Origin: an uncultured Collinsella sp.
GTDB lineage: Bacteria > Actinomycetota > Coriobacteriia > Coriobacteriales > Coriobacteriaceae
Assembly (NCBI GenBank): GCA_900751695.1
Contig: CAADSS010000037.1
Coordinates: forward strand, 1-21,396
Direction: 5' to 3'
Length of the DNA: 21,396 nt
The position numbers and the translations under genes are program-made. The stretch's first letter is position 1, and the number at the start of each line of letters is the position of its first letter. This document shows, in pieces, positions 1 to 7,294 of the stretch. The notes below the pieces were generated by a model that was not told the origin of the DNA, did not search any database, and was given only the letters and a program-made list of their open reading frames with translations.

Positions 1-46
1 CCTCCGTCGCCAGGAGGAAGAGCTCGACCTTCTCCCTGCTGTACAT
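1..46 (-). CDS. Transposase N-terminus (partial, runs off the window start)
   Basis: On the minus strand an ATG at 46 opens a frame reading MYSREKVELFLLATE before the window ends. A GGAGG ribosome binding site (plus-strand 52-56) lies five bases upstream, which supports this start. The opening resembles the first helix of the helix-turn-helix OrfA proteins of IS3-type elements, and it sits just inside what looks like an IS terminal repeat. Only 15 residues are visible, so the identification depends mainly on context. Confidence 0.5.
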   Translation of the reverse strand, partial: MYSREKVELFLLATE

Positions 47-93
47 GCGAACCTCCAGTCCGGACCGCCCCGCGGTCCAACTTTCTGTCCGCA
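1..93 (-). mobile_element. End of an IS3-family-like insertion sequence
   Basis: Read on the minus strand, the sequence from 93 inward begins TGCGGACAGAAAGTTGGACC. It has the TG start and the AAAGTTGGAC core typical of terminal repeats of the IS3/IS150 group. A perfect hairpin (7-bp arms 62-68 and 72-78, 3-base loop) lies inside the end. A short reading frame with a good ribosome binding site follows it inward. Only this end is in the window, so the other terminal repeat and the target duplication cannot be checked. The element boundary at 93 is inferred from the CA-3' end; the family assignment is by recall of terminal-repeat style. Confidence 0.55.
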
Positions 94-100
94 CCCCCAT

Positions 101-643
101 ATGCCTAAAACGCTTTTAGTATTTCCCCCAGGATGGAGTCCAGTGGGGCCGTATCTTGCCTTGCCTGTTTTGAAGTCATATCTTCAAGAGGTTGAACAAT
201 ACAAAGTTGACATTGTTGACTTAAACGTGGAATTTTACGATGACCTCCTATCTTTTAGACATGTCGAAGAGTGCTGTAAAAGGTATCGGGAATCAAAGGA
301 TTCGTTTAGTTCGAATGTTCAATTAACAATCGAGTTGATACAAAAGTCGGCACTTAATGTTGACGAGGCAAAAGATATTTTCAGATCGAAGAGATACTTT
401 AATCTAAAAGAAAGACAATATGCTGAAAACATTTTTAGAAATGCACTCTATATCATAAATCACGTCTCATATGGAGTTAAATACACGTTCAACTCCATAG
501 ATCTGCCCTATGATTATTATTCGACACCAGAAATAATGAAATCGCTTGCGGATACCTTGCATAATCCGTTTATTTCCTTCTATGAAACTGCCTTTCTTAA
601 GCGTATTCAGAGGGAAAAATCGAGTTTATTGGGATTTCGGTGA
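101..643 (+). CDS. B12-binding radical SAM protein, N-terminal fragment (frameshifted gene)
   Basis: This 180-residue frame is the first part of a cobalamin-binding radical SAM enzyme. The start LLVFPPGWSPVGPYLALPVL matches the usual first strand and PPxxxxGPYLALPxL pattern of B12-binding Rossmann domains in such enzymes. The frame ends at 641-643 just where the domain should continue. One extra A in the run at 615-619 would join it as REKIEFIGISVSGCF to the downstream frame, so the two are almost certainly one gene of about 773 residues. No Shine-Dalgarno sequence precedes the ATG: the upstream bases are GCACCCCCAT, and the likely IS end lies eight bases away. The original promoter and ribosome binding site may therefore have been lost. 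Low G+C sets it apart from the chromosomal genes that follow. Likely a pseudogene fragment unless slippage restores the frame. Confidence 0.75.
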   Translation: MPKTLLVFPPGWSPVGPYLALPVLKSYLQEVEQYKVDIVDLNVEFYDDLLSFRHVEECCKRYRESKDSFSSNVQLTIELIQKSALNVDEAKDIFRSKRYFNLKERQYAENIFRNALYIINHVSYGVKYTFNSIDLPYDYYSTPEIMKSLADTLHNPFISFYETAFLKRIQREKSSLLGFR

Positions 644-2421
644 GCGGCTGTTTCCAATTGATTTCTGCAGTTACGCTAGCGAAACTGATTAAAGAAGAAT
701 GTCCATCTGTTAAACACGTCTCATTGGGCGGCAATTACATTACTCGTTTAGCAGATGACTGCATGAAAGAATGGCATCCCTTTTTTGAATACATTGATTC
801 GATAATGATGTATGACGGCGAAGAGCCGCTTGCACGTCTTCTTGAGGCTCTTGACTCTGGTGATGACAATCTCGACTGTGTTCCAAACCTTTGCCATGCT
901 AAAGGTGGAAAGATATATAAAAACCATCGGATTGAGCAAACATTTATCAACGATACAGTTCCCGATTTCGATGGCTTCGCCCTTTCTAAATACTTCATGC
1001 CTGAGTTAATATTGCCGGTTTATTCCTCTAGGCAGTGTTTTAATCATTGCGCCTTCTGCACCATTCCCGGTGCTACCGGTGGTTGTTACCGAAAGATGCC
1101 TATATCGAGAGTATTTGAAATAATGTGTCGGTTAAATGAAAAATACGGCACGAGAGTTTTCTCTTTTGTGGATGAAACATTCGAAGGCAAAAGAATGGAG
1201 CAACTCGCGGATGAAATAAACGCATCGGGAAAAACGTTTTTCTGGCATGGAGAAACGAGGTTCTCTCCAACCCTAAGTACAGACGTTTTTAACAAGATAT
1301 ACCAAAGTGGATGTAGGCAGATTCAGTTTGGCCTCGAGTCATACAACCAAAGAGTCCTTGATCTAATGAAGAAGAACACGAGAGTTGATTGGATTGATCG
1401 CAATATCCATGATTGTCTCAATGCGGGTATTCCTGTTCATCTATTTTTTATGATTGGCTTTCCGACCGAAACTAAAGAAGAGGCTCTGAACACCTTAGCT
1501 TATACAGAGAATGTTTTGAATTATTCAAAACAGGTATGTGGTGTTCCATATTCCACGAGAGGATTTACGAATTTTGGTCTCGTTATGGGGTCGGATGTTT
1601 GGAATCATCCCGATAAGTATGGTGTCTCTGTAATGCCGAAGTCCCAATATGAGGATTTGCGCCTCGAAGTGGATTATGTTTCAGGCACTGGTTTAACTTT
1701 AAATGAAGCAAAATCCTTATCTGATGAGCATCATATTGATTTTTATATGCAAGAGGTCATAAACGGTAGCGACACAATTGACTTGCCCCAGCGGCTTCAT
1801 ATTTCAGAGGTGACCTGGATCCTAGATTCTATTCACGCTGTCAGGTATAAGGGACATTTGACCAAAGTAAAGCGACGGCTAACTAGTCTAAATCCAGCTG
1901 ATCGAATCTGGCTGGATTCCAAGACCTCTGTCGTGCTCGTTGAGCCATTTGCCTACTTCTATAATTCTGAATACCATCATGTCTATGCTGTTTCCCAGTT
2001 GGTATACCTTAAGTTGGCCCGTTTATTGGAGGCCGATTGTAGCATTTCTCTTATTCTTGATCAGGGCGACCTCGAGCTGACAAGGGCGATAGAAGAACTG
2101 TTGCATTATGGATTGCTGAATACAAATATCGATGCCGATTATGTAATGCACGATAATGGTTTTCAATTGGTTAAAAGTTCGTTTGTTAAAGAAGTCGGAC
2201 GCTCAAAAGAGGGGTTAAGAGTACTGCTGAGTTGTGCCACCCATAGAATGTGTGCGGTTAATGATTTTTCGTTCGCTTTGCTTTCGTTGTTTGAAAAGCC
2301 GATTACTAAGAACGAGGTGCGCGACATTTTGAAAAAAGAGGGACTATCGGCAAACGAGGAGCAATTAAACAAGTTGGTTGATAATTGCATGAAAGCAGAT
2401 ATACTACAATTGATTAGATAG
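640..2421 (+). CDS. B12-binding radical SAM protein, C-terminal fragment with radical SAM core
   Basis: The frame holds the end of the B12-binding domain (residues 1-60), then a radical SAM core with the iron-sulfur motif CFNHCAFC (C133, C137 and C140, counted from the GTG at 640). The late-barrel features QFGLESYNQRVL and FFMIGFPTET follow. Residues about 440-593 look like two small winged-helix modules (one is near FALLSLFEKPITKNEVRDIL), reminiscent of the PqqD/RRE-like modules that bind peptides; this is inference. The GTG at 640 falls inside a beta strand of the B12 domain and only opens because of the upstream frameshift, so it is probably not a natural start. Members of this family modify peptides or small metabolites using S-adenosylmethionine and cobalamin. 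The stop at 2419-2421 abuts the ribosome binding site of a 36-residue peptide gene, suggesting a modified-peptide locus. Confidence 0.8.
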   Translation: MSGCFQLISAVTLAKLIKEECPSVKHVSLGGNYITRLADDCMKEWHPFFEYIDSIMMYDGEEPLARLLEALDSGDDNLDCVPNLCHAKGGKIYKNHRIEQTFINDTVPDFDGFALSKYFMPELILPVYSSRQCFNHCAFCTIPGATGGCYRKMPISRVFEIMCRLNEKYGTRVFSFVDETFEGKRMEQLADEINASGKTFFWHGETRFSPTLSTDVFNKIYQSGCRQIQFGLESYNQRVLDLMKKNTRVDWIDRNIHDCLNAGIPVHLFFMIGFPTETKEEALNTLAYTENVLNYSKQVCGVPYSTRGFTNFGLVMGSDVWNHPDKYGVSVMPKSQYEDLRLEVDYVSGTGLTLNEAKSLSDEHHIDFYMQEVINGSDTIDLPQRLHISEVTWILDSIHAVRYKGHLTKVKRRLTSLNPADRIWLDSKTSVVLVEPFAYFYNSEYHHVYAVSQLVYLKLARLLEADCSISLILDQGDLELTRAIEELLHYGLLNTNIDADYVMHDNGFQLVKSSFVKEVGRSKEGLRVLLSCATHRMCAVNDFSFALLSLFEKPITKNEVRDILKKEGLSANEEQLNKLVDNCMKADILQLIR

Positions 2422-2434
2422 AGGAGGTTTCTGC

Positions 2435-2545
2435 ATGGACGTTATTAACAAAGATCTCTTGGAGCAACTGAAAGAGTCTCAGGAAGAGGGCGTCGTGGTA
2501 GAAGTGTTCGACTTTGAGGACTACATGGATAAATTCTGCCATTAG
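2435..2545 (+). CDS. Small acidic peptide, candidate RiPP precursor (36 aa)
   Basis: An ATG at 2435 follows a near-perfect GAGGAGG ribosome binding site at 2421-2427 with seven-base spacing. The site begins on the last base of the radical SAM gene's stop codon. The peptide starts MDVINKDLLEQLKESQEEG, a helical, charged leader-like half, and ends VVVEVFDFEDYMDKFCH, a beta-prone, aromatic and acidic half with one Cys next to the C-terminus. There is no signal peptide or membrane segment. An intrinsic terminator follows within 25 bases. Size, position next to a B12 radical SAM enzyme and strong translation signals fit a ribosomally made, post-translationally modified peptide. No known precursor family was recognised, so function is an inference. 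Confidence 0.65.
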   Translation: MDVINKDLLEQLKESQEEGVVVEVFDFEDYMDKFCH

Positions 2546-2569
2546 TTTCGTAATTTACTTGCCTCGCTT

Positions 2570-2603
2570 AAAGGAGAAGTCGATTATCGATTTCTCCTTT
2601 TTT
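2570..2603 (+). terminator. Intrinsic terminator after the peptide gene
   Basis: A 14-bp stem (2570-2583 with 2587-2600, one G-U pair) and a three-base loop are followed by further T residues. It closes the low-G+C radical SAM/peptide unit. Confidence 0.9.
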
Positions 2604-2646
2604 AATTAAAGATTTTTTTGAAATACATGCTCTTAGCACAGGTTGG

Positions 2647-2666
2647 CCTCTCAGTAAACTGGGAGG
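2647..2666 (+). other. Short hairpin in the leader region before nadE
   Basis: Arms CCTCTCAG and CTGGGAGG pair with one G-U around a TAAA loop. The tail TTGCTTT is too mixed for a convincing terminator. It lies between the peptide terminator and nadE and could be a remnant terminator or part of the nadE leader. No convincing promoter was seen in 2604-2720. Confidence 0.3.
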
Positions 2667-2733
2667 TTGCTTTGGCTAGTTAGAGATATGTGAACGTCCG
2701 TTAGACTGAATCTCAGGGTAGAAGGAGCCTCCA

Positions 2734-4734
2734 GTGTCCAGATCAACAAGGCAATGCTGCGTTTCGGCTAATAAGAACGATGCCTTTTTGCGCGTGGCAG
2801 CGGCCTCGCCCAAGATTCGCGTGGCCGATGTTGAGGGCAATGCCGAGGTTGCGCTGGCGGCTGTTCGCGAGGCTACCGAGCGCGGCGTTCGTGCGCTCGT
2901 GCTGCCCGAGCTTAACCTGACTGGTTATACCGCGGCTGATCTGTTCCATAACCGCACGCTGCTGCACGCCTGCGAGGCGGCGCTGGTGCGAATCCTCGAT
3001 GAAACGCGTGAGTTGCCGATCGTCTTTACTGTTGGCTTGCCCGTTGCGGTGACCGAAAACATCTACAATTGCGCGGCCGTGTGCTGCGCGGGCGAGCTTT
3101 TGGGCCTTACGGCCAAAAAGTATCTGCCCAACTACGGTGAGTTCTACGAGCGCCGCTGGTTTGCTCCGGCGCCCGCCGATCCCGTGTGGGTTGAATTTGC
3201 CGGTCAAGGTCCGGTGCCGCTTGGCTCGGGACTTGTCTACCGCTGTTGTGATGAGGGTGCCGAGGACCTAGTGCTGGGCGTCGAGGTCTGTGAGGACCTG
3301 TGGGTGCCGGCGCCCCCTTCGACCGAGATGGCGCTTGCCGGTGCCACGGTGATCCTCAACCCGTCAGCCTCGGACGAGATCATCGGCAAGGCAGATTACC
3401 GTCGCAGCCTCATCTCCAACCAGAGCGCACGCCTGTACTGCGCCTATGCCTACGCAGACGCGAGCGAGGGCGAGTCCACGACCGACATGGTCTTTGCGGG
3501 CGAGAACCTTATCTACGAAAACGGCTCCAAGCTTGCCGCGACCAGGCTTCTCACCTGTGACATGGCCATCGCCGACGTCGATCTTGACCGTCTGGTTGCC
3601 GAGCGCCGTCGCTCGACGACGTGGACACGCGCCGACGATGCGCCGGAGGCCACGACCGTTGAGTTCTCTTTTGAGGGCGTGCTGACAGACGAACCTGTCC
3701 TGCGCGATGCACTCGGCATCGACCGTGTCTTCCCCCGCGCGCCCTTTGTGCCGGCCGACCATGGTGACCTTGCCGAGCGTTGCGAGACCATTCTCGACCT
3801 GCAGACTGCGGGCCTCAAGACGCGCCTTGCCCATACGGGCACCAAGGCAGCTGTTATCGGTCTTTCGGGCGGCTTGGACTCCACGCTGGCGCTGCTTGTG
3901 ACTGTGCGTGCTTTCGATGCACTGGGGCTGCCGCGCACAGGTATCACGGCGGTCTCCATGCCCGGCTTTGGCACGACGCACCGCACCAAGTCCAATGCCG
4001 AGTCGCTCGCCCGCGACCTGGGTGTCTCCTTCCGCGAGGTCTCGATTCATGCGGCCGTGGAGCAGCATTTTAAGGACATCGAGCACGATCCGGCCGTCCA
4101 AGACGTGACCTACGAGAACAGCCAGGCCCGCGAGCGTACGCAGATTCTGATGGATCTGGCCAACCAGGCTGGCGGTTTTGTCATCGGCACGGGCGACCTG
4201 TCGGAGTTGGCACTCGGCTGGGCTACCTATAACGGCGACCACATGAGCATGTACGCCGTCAACGCGAGCGTGCCCAAGACACTCGTGCGTCACTTGGTGC
4301 GTTATGCGGCTGATGTCTTTGGCGGGCGTATTGCCGAGGTTTTGCTCGATATCCTCGACACGCCGGTGTCCCCCGAGCTTCTGCCGCCCACGGGCGACGG
4401 CGAGATTGCGCAGAAGACTGAGGATTTGGTGGGCCCGTACGAGTTGCACGACTACTTCCTCTACTACTTGCTGCGTTTTGGCTTTGAGCCGGGCAAGATC
4501 TACCGCATGGCGCTCAAGAGCTTCGAGGGCGCCTACGACGTCAAGACCGTTCACACGTGGCTGCGTACGTTCTACCGTCGCTTCTTTGCCCAGCAGTTTA
4601 AGCGCAGCTGCCTGCCCGATGGCCCCAAGGTGGGTTCGGTCACGCTCAGCCCGCGCGGCGATTGGCGCATGCCGAGTGACGCCAGCTCGCGCCTGTGGCT
4701 CGCCCAGATTGACGCGCTCAATCCGATGGACTAA
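2734..4734 (+). CDS. nadE: Glutamine-dependent NAD+ synthetase
   Basis: This enzyme makes NAD+ from deamido-NAD+ (nicotinic acid adenine dinucleotide), ATP and glutamine, the last step of NAD synthesis in the cytosol. Residues about 18-300 are a nitrilase-type glutaminase domain. The expected Glu-Lys-Cys triad is visible as E59 in LVLPELNLTGY, K128 or K129 in AKKYLPNYGEFYE, and C186 in GVEVCEDLW. Residues about 350-666 are the ATP-pyrophosphatase synthetase domain, with the P-loop SGGLDS at 378-383. The length of 666 residues is normal for the two-domain form. The chosen start is GTG with GAAGGAG at 2721-2727, six bases upstream. A later start near residue 17 would also retain the whole nitrilase domain. 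From here on the base composition is high-G+C, unlike the preceding accessory block. Confidence 0.95.
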   Translation: MSRSTRQCCVSANKNDAFLRVAAASPKIRVADVEGNAEVALAAVREATERGVRALVLPELNLTGYTAADLFHNRTLLHACEAALVRILDETRELPIVFTVGLPVAVTENIYNCAAVCCAGELLGLTAKKYLPNYGEFYERRWFAPAPADPVWVEFAGQGPVPLGSGLVYRCCDEGAEDLVLGVEVCEDLWVPAPPSTEMALAGATVILNPSASDEIIGKADYRRSLISNQSARLYCAYAYADASEGESTTDMVFAGENLIYENGSKLAATRLLTCDMAIADVDLDRLVAERRRSTTWTRADDAPEATTVEFSFEGVLTDEPVLRDALGIDRVFPRAPFVPADHGDLAERCETILDLQTAGLKTRLAHTGTKAAVIGLSGGLDSTLALLVTVRAFDALGLPRTGITAVSMPGFGTTHRTKSNAESLARDLGVSFREVSIHAAVEQHFKDIEHDPAVQDVTYENSQARERTQILMDLANQAGGFVIGTGDLSELALGWATYNGDHMSMYAVNASVPKTLVRHLVRYAADVFGGRIAEVLLDILDTPVSPELLPPTGDGEIAQKTEDLVGPYELHDYFLYYLLRFGFEPGKIYRMALKSFEGAYDVKTVHTWLRTFYRRFFAQQFKRSCLPDGPKVGSVTLSPRGDWRMPSDASSRLWLAQIDALNPMD

Positions 4735-4801
4735 GGTTGCCAAATTGAACCAAAACAGCGGGTGCAAGCGTTACACTTTTGCAATCTGATGGCCCGTATC
4801 G

Positions 4802-4832
4802 CGCGGCGCTCTTGTCGGAGCGCCGCGTTTTT
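4802..4832 (+). terminator. Intrinsic terminator downstream of nadE
   Basis: A perfect 10-bp GC-rich stem (4802-4811 with 4818-4827) with a TTGTCG loop is followed by five T residues. It ends only 19 bases before the aminotransferase start, so any promoter for that gene probably lies upstream of it or overlaps it. Confidence 0.9.
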
Positions 4833-4851
4833 CATATCGAAAGGTGGCACC

Positions 4852-6015
4852 ATGCAGGCATCGCAGCGTCTCGACCGCTTTGGCGCGGAGGTCTTCGCCT
4901 CGCTCAACAACAAACTGCTTGCGCTGAAGGCTCAGGGCAAGACCATTTACAACATGAGCGTGGGCACGCCCGACTTTAAGCCGTACGACCACGTGGTCGA
5001 GGCGCTCACGCAAGCGGCCCAGGACCCCGAGATGTGGAAGTATGCCCTGCGCGACCTGCCCGAACTCAAGCAAGCCGTGTGCGATTACTACGAGCGTCGC
5101 TTTGGCGTTTCGGGCATTACGCCGTCTATGGTGCAGTCGTGCAACGGCACGCAGGAGGGCGTTGGCCATTTGGGCCTTGCCCTGCTCGATCCGGGTGACA
5201 CCATTCTGGTTCCCGATCCGTGCTACCCGGTCTTTGAGGCAGGTGCCAAGATCGCCGATGCCAAGCTCGAGTACTATCCGTTGGTCGCCGAGCATAATTA
5301 CCTGCCCTATGTGGCGGGCATCGATCCCGAGGTGGCCGATCGTGCCAAGTATATGATCGTGTCGTTGCCCGCCAACCCGGTCGGCTCGGTGGGCACGCCC
5401 GAGGTCTACGAGGAGATCATCGCTTTCGCCCGCGAGCACGACCTGCTCATCGTCCATGACAACGCGTACTCCGACATCGTGTTCGACGGCGAGCCGGGCG
5501 GAAGCTTCTTGCAGTATCCTGGTGCGCTTGAGGTGGGCGTGGAGTTCTTCTCGCTTTCCAAGTCGTTTAACGTTACCGGTGCGCGTATCGGCTTTTTGGT
5601 CGGCCGCGAGGACGTGGTCTCTGCCTTTGCCAAGCTGCGCGGCCAGATCGACTTTGGTATGTTCTTCCCGATCCAGAAGGCTGCTATCGCCTGCCTGAAC
5701 GGTCCGCGCGATGAGGTCGAGGCGCAGCGTCTGAAGTACCAGGAGCGCCGCGATGCCCTGTGCGACGGTCTTGAGGGCCTGGGCTGGGAGCGACCCAACG
5801 CGCATGGCTCTATGTTTGTGTGGGCCAAGCTTCCCGGTGGTCGCACCGATTCTATGGCGTTTTGCGAGGAGCTTATGGAGAAGGCCGGCGTTGTGGTGAC
5901 GCCGGGCGCGAGCTTTGGCCCTTCGGGCGAGGGGCACGTGCGTATGGCGCTGGTTTTGCCGCCCGACCAGATCGCTTTGGCTGTCGAGGCCATTCGCGAG
6001 GCGGGCTTGTATTAG
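4852..6015 (+). CDS. PLP-dependent class I/II aminotransferase (possible N-acetyl-LL-diaminopimelate aminotransferase)
   Basis: A 387-residue fold-type I aminotransferase. The PLP lysine is K237 in SLSKSFNVTGARIGF. Other landmarks are N175 in PANPVGS, D203 and Y206 in HDNAYSDIVF, the cofactor-site NGTQEG near 98-103, and the late arginine in GHVRMAL that should bind the substrate carboxylate. The sequence resembles the LL-diaminopimelate, alanine and N-acetyl-diaminopimelate (PatA) aminotransferases, which cannot be separated by eye. The window also encodes DapH and an M20 deacetylase, so the acetylated lysine pathway needs an enzyme of this type, and this is the best candidate present. The ATG at 4852 is chosen because GAAAGGTGG lies just upstream; an in-frame ATG at 4789 would translate through the terminator stem and lacks a binding site. 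Confidence 0.85.
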   Translation: MQASQRLDRFGAEVFASLNNKLLALKAQGKTIYNMSVGTPDFKPYDHVVEALTQAAQDPEMWKYALRDLPELKQAVCDYYERRFGVSGITPSMVQSCNGTQEGVGHLGLALLDPGDTILVPDPCYPVFEAGAKIADAKLEYYPLVAEHNYLPYVAGIDPEVADRAKYMIVSLPANPVGSVGTPEVYEEIIAFAREHDLLIVHDNAYSDIVFDGEPGGSFLQYPGALEVGVEFFSLSKSFNVTGARIGFLVGREDVVSAFAKLRGQIDFGMFFPIQKAAIACLNGPRDEVEAQRLKYQERRDALCDGLEGLGWERPNAHGSMFVWAKLPGGRTDSMAFCEELMEKAGVVVTPGASFGPSGEGHVRMALVLPPDQIALAVEAIREAGLY

Positions 6016-6159
6016 AAACCTATTTCGACTCGTCAATAGCTCGAAACCGATTTCGTGCAGTTATTTTACGAATACTGCAAACAATTTCGGTAAACGGTCG
6101 ATTTTTGGCTGCGAATAGGAGCATAATCAAAGTCCCGATTGGATGTATTGGGATTACGA

Positions 6160-6193
6160 CAAGCCGCTCGGGTCGTTCCCGGGCGGCTTGTTT
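6160..6193 (+). terminator. Terminator-like hairpin between the aminotransferase gene and ldh
   Basis: An 8-bp stem CAAGCCGC/GCGGCTTG continues through one T-G pair into CGGG/CCCG around a TCGTT loop, followed by TTTGT. The T tract is short. It stands only 24 bases before the ldh start, so it either ends the upstream transcript or sits in the ldh leader. The remaining bases of 6016-6159 are A+T-rich and hold small dyads (CGAAA/TTTCG at 6042-6055; GCAGT/ACTGC at 6057-6078) and a possible -10, CATAAT at 6122-6127, without a clear -35. Confidence 0.65.
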
Positions 6194-6216
6194 GTGGAGA
6201 GAGATGGGAGTTTCTA

Positions 6217-7167
6217 ATGGTTAACGAGAAGAAGGTCGCTATTGTCGGCTGCGGTTTCGTCGGTTCGTCTTCGGCGTTCGCACTGATGCAGAGTGGTCTG
6301 TTCTCCGAGATGGTCCTCATCGACGTGGACAAGAACCGTGCCGAGGGTGAGGCCCTGGATATCGCGCACGGCATGACGTTTGCCGAGCCGATGAAGATCT
6401 ACGCCGGCGATTATTCCGATGTCGCCGACGCCGCCATGATCGTCGTCACTGCTGGCGCTGCCCAGAAGCCCGGTGAGACCCGCCTGGACCTGGTCAACAA
6501 GAACGTCAGCATCTTTAAGTCCATTATCCCCGAGATTAAGAAGTCCGGCTTCGACGGCATTCTGCTCATCGTCTCCAACCCGGTCGATGTCCTGACCTAC
6601 GCCGCCATCAAGATGTCCGGCCTGCCCGAGGGCCACGTCATCGGTTCCGGTACCGTGCTCGACACCGGCCGCCTGCAGCAGATGCTCGGCGCTCACGTCG
6701 AGGTTGACCCGCGCGATGTCCAGGCCTATGTCATGGGCGAGCACGGCGACTCCGAGTTTGTCGCTTGGTCCAGCGCTCAGGTTGCCGGCGTTCCGCTGAA
6801 CACTTTCTGTGAGCTTCACGGCCACTTGGAGCATGAGGCTGCCGAGAAGCGCATCGCCGAGGACGTCAAGAACTCCGCCTACACCATCATCGAGAAGAAG
6901 CACGCCACCTACTATGGCGTCGCCATGGCCGTCAAGCGCATCTGCACCGCCGTCATGCGCGATGAGCAGACCGTTCTGCCCGTCTCTTCGCTCATGGTGG
7001 GCGAGTATGGCCTGTCCGATCTTGCCATCTCCATGCCGACCGTCGTTGGCCGCGACGGCGTTGTCTGCCGCGTCCCCGTGCCGCTGAACGACGACGAGCA
7101 GCATGAGCTCACCGTCTCCGCCAAGGCCCTCAAGGACATCATCGACAGCGTCGATTTCTCCTGCTAA
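6217..7167 (+). CDS. ldh: L-lactate dehydrogenase
   Basis: NAD-dependent reduction of pyruvate to L-lactate, the usual redox sink in a saccharolytic anaerobe. The 316-residue length is typical. It opens with the Rossmann motif VAIVGCGFVGSS. Q83 and R89 in AAQKPGETRLDL mark the mobile loop, and Gln at that position indicates lactate rather than malate dehydrogenase. SNPVDVLTY and the substrate-binding D149 and R152 in VLDTGRL follow, then catalytic H176 in MGEHGDSEF. The ATG at 6217 is preceded by GGGAG at 6206-6210. The gene is monocistronic, with a terminator-like hairpin on each side. No Rex-type operator was recognised upstream. Confidence 0.95.
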   Translation: MVNEKKVAIVGCGFVGSSSAFALMQSGLFSEMVLIDVDKNRAEGEALDIAHGMTFAEPMKIYAGDYSDVADAAMIVVTAGAAQKPGETRLDLVNKNVSIFKSIIPEIKKSGFDGILLIVSNPVDVLTYAAIKMSGLPEGHVIGSGTVLDTGRLQQMLGAHVEVDPRDVQAYVMGEHGDSEFVAWSSAQVAGVPLNTFCELHGHLEHEAAEKRIAEDVKNSAYTIIEKKHATYYGVAMAVKRICTAVMRDEQTVLPVSSLMVGEYGLSDLAISMPTVVGRDGVVCRVPVPLNDDEQHELTVSAKALKDIIDSVDFSC

Positions 7168-7198
7168 ATCAAGCTCGCTAGAGCGAAAAGCTACAATG

Positions 7199-7234
7199 AA
7201 GGCGTCCGGGCCCACACGGTCCGGGCGCCTTTTT
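7199..7234 (+). terminator. Intrinsic terminator of ldh
   Basis: A 14-bp stem (7199-7212 with 7218-7231, two G-U pairs) around a CACAC loop ends in a T run. It directly abuts the REP-like repeat that follows. Confidence 0.9.
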
Positions 7235-7278
7235 GGTGCAAAGTAACCTGACCCCAATGCACCATCCCAATGCACCAT
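7233..7278 (+). repeat. REP-like palindromic repeat, copy 1
   Basis: TTGGTGCA at 7233-7240 is inverted against TGCACCA at 7258-7264 around the core AAGTAACCTGACCCCAA. The right arm is duplicated: CCCAATGCACCAT occurs twice in tandem (7253-7265 and 7266-7278). A second copy with a closely similar core, in the same orientation, lies at 8458-8491. Arms and core resemble short palindromes mobilised by RAYT-type (IS200-like) transposases; no such transposase is in the window. Confidence 0.7.
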
Positions 7279-7294
7279 AGTTGATGGGAGGGCC

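Noticed and set aside
3364..4767. Minus-strand open frame of 467 codons opposite nadE
   Set aside because: Low-complexity His/Arg/Val-rich translation with no family resemblance. It mirrors a well-supported gene and arises from GC-rich third codon positions.
4771..6036. Minus-strand open frame of 421 codons opposite the aminotransferase gene
   Set aside because: Same antisense shadow effect; no ribosome binding site and no recognisable domain.
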